A stretch of 33,226 nucleotides of DNA, from assembly GCA_018714665.1 (NCBI GenBank), contig DVNA01000004.1:1-33226 (forward strand), in the 5' to 3' direction. The translations under genes and the position numbers were made by a program. The DNA comes from Candidatus Gallibacteroides avistercoris. GTDB lineage: Bacteria; Bacteroidota; Bacteroidia; Bacteroidales; CHK158-818. A model generated the notes under the pieces. That model was not told the origin of the DNA, did no database searches, and was given only the letters and a program-made list of their open reading frames with translations. The first letter of the stretch is position 1, and the number at the start of each line of letters is the position of its first letter. Below, piece after piece: positions 30,926-33,226 of the stretch.

Positions 30926-32188
30926 TTATCTGATTTTTAAGGTAACTATGGTGATAACGGCCAGAATGATGCTGACAATCCAGAACCGTACGACGATTTT
31001 CGATTCGGGGATGGCCCGCAACGGCCGTTGTATAAGTGCATCTATCCCGGCGTTTCCTGCTTTCTGGAAATGGTGGTGGAGGGGGGTCATTTTAAAAATG
31101 CGCTTCCCCTCGCCATATTTCTTTTTGGTGTATTTAAAATAGGCGACCTGCAATACGACAGAGAGGTTTTCAACCAGGAATACGCCGCACAGGATGGGTA
31201 TCAACAGCTCTTTGTGTATGATGATGGCAAATACGGCAATGATACCGCCCAATGTCAGGCTTCCCGTATCGCCCATGAAAACCTGTGCGGGATAGGCGTT
31301 ATACCATAAGAACCCGATGGTAGCACCGATAAATGCGCTGGCAAATACCACCAGCTCTTCCGTCCCGGGTATATACATGATGTTGAGGTAAGAGGCGTAG
31401 TTGATGTGTCCCGACAGGTAGGCCAGGATACCCAGCGTTACACCGATGATGGCCGAACTTCCGGTTGCCAGTCCGTCCAGCCCGTCGGTCAGGTTGGCGC
31501 CGTTGGATACGGCGGTAACGATAAAGATGGTAATCAGCACGAAGATGATCCAGCCGGCCGCTTGTGCATAGTCGCCCATGAACGATACCAGGTCGGCGTA
31601 GTCGAAGTTGTTGTTTTTCAGGAACGGGATGGTAGTCTGGGTCGATTTGATGTTTTCGGGCATATAGAGCACCTCGGTCGTGTTATCCTTTTCGTCGATG
31701 ACCTGTACGTTTTCCCGGATAACCACATCCGGGCTCAGGTAGAGGGTTAACCCGACAATCAGCCCCAACCCGACCTGTCCGATTATCTTGAACCGTCCGT
31801 GCAGCCCCTCCTTGTCTTTTTTGAAAACCTTGATGTAGTCGTCGGCAAAACCGATAGCCCCTAACCACAAGGTGGTGATGAGCATCAGAAGGATATAGAT
31901 GTTGGTCAGTTTGGCAAACAGCAGGCAGGGTACGATGACCGATATGATGATGATGACCCCTCCCATGGTGGGGGTGCCCTTTTTGCTCATCTGTCCCTCC
32001 AACCCCAGATTGCGGATGATTTCTCCAATCTGTTTGTATTGCAGCTTGTCGATAATCCGCCGTCCGATGATGGTCGATAGGAACAACGATGTGATGAGCG
32101 CCATGGCAGAGCGGAAACTGATGTATTTGAACATCCCGGCTCCCGGCAAGTCGAACTGGTCTAAGTATTGAAAAAGATGGTATAGCAT
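30926..32188 (-). CDS. mraY: Phospho-MurNAc-pentapeptide translocase
   Basis: MraY joins UDP-MurNAc-pentapeptide to undecaprenyl phosphate, making lipid I. It is an integral membrane enzyme with about ten helices. The 420-residue product is about 60 residues longer than the Escherichia enzyme. The catalytic aspartates are in DDYIK (residues 116-120) and NLTDGLDG (232-239), and the HHH motif is near residue 370 (PLHHHFQKAG). The extra length is mostly an insertion at about residues 158-208, holding charged sequence such as VIDEKDNTTEVLY; by topology it lies outside the membrane. I recognise this as common in Bacteroidetes. It is 5 bases downstream of murE. Confidence 0.97.
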   Translation of the reverse strand: MLYHLFQYLDQFDLPGAGMFKYISFRSAMALITSLFLSTIIGRRIIDKLQYKQIGEIIRNLGLEGQMSKKGTPTMGGVIIIISVIVPCLLFAKLTNIYILLMLITTLWLGAIGFADDYIKVFKKDKEGLHGRFKIIGQVGLGLIVGLTLYLSPDVVIRENVQVIDEKDNTTEVLYMPENIKSTQTTIPFLKNNNFDYADLVSFMGDYAQAAGWIIFVLITIFIVTAVSNGANLTDGLDGLATGSSAIIGVTLGILAYLSGHINYASYLNIMYIPGTEELVVFASAFIGATIGFLWYNAYPAQVFMGDTGSLTLGGIIAVFAIIIHKELLIPILCGVFLVENLSVVLQVAYFKYTKKKYGEGKRIFKMTPLHHHFQKAGNAGIDALIQRPLRAIPESKIVVRFWIVSIILAVITIVTLKIR

Positions 32189-32193
32189 GATCT

Positions 32194-33226
32194 CTACTGC
32201 ATTTGGGCGAACAACGCCTCGATTTCTTCCTTGTCGTTAAAATGGTGTTTTACACCTTGTATCTCCTGGTAGTCTTCGTGCCCTTTGCCGGCCACTACTA
32301 CCACGTCGCCCGGTTGCGCCAGCATGACGGCCGTCTTGATGGCCTGCCGGCGGTCGGTGATGGTCAAGACCTTTTGTTGTTGTTCGGGCGTTAGGCCTTG
32401 CAGCATATCGTCGATGATGGCTTCGGGTTGTTCAAAACGCGGGTTGTCCGATGTCAGGATGACCCGGTCGCTTTGGGCCACCGTTTCCTGAGCCATCAAC
32501 GGACGTTTCCCTTTGTCGCGGTTACCGCCGGCTCCTACCACCGAAATGACCTTCCCTTTTGCGTTGAGTACCTCGTGAACAGCCGTCAGGATGTTTTTGA
32601 TGGCGTCGGGCGTGTGTGCGTAATCGACGATTGCCGTGAATCCGTTGGGCGAACGCAGGGTCTGGAACCTGCCTGATACCGGGATTAACCGGCTCATGTT
32701 TACCAGCAGGGTTTCTTTGTCCATCCCCAACAGGGTAGCCGCCCCGTAAACGGCTAACAGGTTGTAGGCGTTGAAACGCCCTACGAAACGGACAAACAGT
32801 TGGCGATTGTTTATCTCCAACTCCGTACCGTCGAAGTGGCTTTCCAGGATGCGGCCCTTAAAGTCGGCCATCCCTCGCAACGAGTAGGTATATTGGGCCG
32901 CAGCCGTATTTTGTAACATCACCCTGCCGTTTTTGTCGTCGCCGTTGGTCAGGGCAAACGCATCGGCCGGAAGGGCGTCGAAAAATCCCTTTTTGGCTTT
33001 CAGATACGCTTCGACCGTTTTGTGGTAGTCGAGGTGGTCGCGGGTCAGGTTGGTGAAGATTCCCCCTTTGAACCGAAGCCCTGCGATGCGTTTCTGATCT
33101 ACCGAATGGGAGCTGACCTCCATGAAGGCGTGCCGGCATCCGGCTTCGACCATCCTGCCGAGCAGGTAGTTCAGCTCGAATGGGTCGGGGGTGGTATGCG
33201 TAGCGGCGATGGCCTCTTTCCCGATG
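32194..33226 (-). CDS. murE: UDP-N-acetylmuramoylalanyl-D-glutamate--2,6-diaminopimelate ligase (5' end outside the window)
   Basis: MurE adds the third residue of the peptide stem. Only the C-terminal 343 or so residues are in the window; the reading frame is open through base 33226 with an incomplete first codon, so the N-terminal UDP-binding domain and the ATP P-loop are missing from view. The visible part begins in the central ATPase domain with ATHTTPDPFEL, then MEVSSHSVDQKRIAG and the TRDHLDYH block. The DNPR motif, encoded near 32439-32450, marks meso-diaminopimelate specificity rather than lysine. FVVVVAGKGHEDYQE-type residues (VVVVAGKGHEDYQ) are near the C-terminus. An internal ATG at 33153 is not the true start. 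Upstream neighbours such as a class B PBP gene probably lie outside. Confidence 0.95.
   Translation of the reverse strand, partial: IGKEAIAATHTTPDPFELNYLLGRMVEAGCRHAFMEVSSHSVDQKRIAGLRFKGGIFTNLTRDHLDYHKTVEAYLKAKKGFFDALPADAFALTNGDDKNGRVMLQNTAAAQYTYSLRGMADFKGRILESHFDGTELEINNRQLFVRFVGRFNAYNLLAVYGAATLLGMDKETLLVNMSRLIPVSGRFQTLRSPNGFTAIVDYAHTPDAIKNILTAVHEVLNAKGKVISVVGAGGNRDKGKRPLMAQETVAQSDRVILTSDNPRFEQPEAIIDDMLQGLTPEQQQKVLTITDRRQAIKTAVMLAQPGDVVVVAGKGHEDYQEIQGVKHHFNDKEEIEALFAQMQ

Overview
The window is chromosomal DNA from a member of the Bacteroidetes, most likely order Bacteroidales. The evidence is the presence of TAnnTTTG promoter -7 elements with weak or TTG-type -33 elements, the lack of strong Shine-Dalgarno sites, a meso-DAP-type MurE (DNPR motif), a 420-residue MraY with the long insertion seen in this phylum, a YfhO-family membrane protein, and a MetG carrying a C-terminal tRNA-binding domain. 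The genus cannot be fixed from sequence alone; Tannerellaceae, Barnesiellaceae or Porphyromonadaceae are all plausible. No transposon, integrase, CRISPR array or phage gene was found.

Layout. (1) 1-1714: a membrane-anchored TPR protein and ribH, separated by a hairpin terminator, then a tRNA-Tyr/tRNA-Gly pair with its own promoter and terminator. (2) 1715-3754: metG. (3) 3785-16392: a surface-glycan locus. It starts on the + strand with a Wzx-type flippase and a GT2 glycosyltransferase. An eight-gene minus-strand set follows (read from 13379 down to 6218): legB, legC, legH, legI, legG, ptmE, legF and a KdsC-like phosphatase, headed by an uncharacterised 289-residue protein at 13390-14259. A GT4 and a GT2 gene diverge from that head gene. 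(4) 16460-20386: a YfhO-family protein and ahcY. (5) 20548-33226: serS, a yqeY-like gene, then the division and cell-wall (dcw) cluster in minus orientation: ftsZ, ftsA, ftsQ, murC, murG, ftsW, murD, mraY and the 3' part of murE, which runs off the window.

How the genes work together. The minus-strand set encodes what looks like a complete route from glucosamine-1-phosphate to CMP-legionaminic acid through GDP-linked sugars: PtmE activates, LegB dehydrates, LegC aminates, LegH acetylates, LegG hydrolyses and epimerises, LegI condenses with PEP, LegF activates with CTP. The first gene of that operon has sequence landmarks that recall the GT42 sialyltransferase fold (GNGPSL near the N-terminus, a C-terminal ITPNSY block). 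It is the best candidate for the enzyme that uses CMP-legionaminic acid. With one flippase, three ordinary glycosyltransferases and no polymerase, initiating transferase or length regulator, the locus looks designed for a short legionaminic-acid-capped glycan, similar in outline to the species-specific part of Bacteroidetes protein O-glycosylation loci, rather than for a long capsule.

The most interesting items are the candidate legionaminyltransferase, the divergent promoter pair at 14280-14325 with a perfect inverted repeat placed at both -33 regions, and the unexplained KdsC-like phosphatase at the end of the operon.
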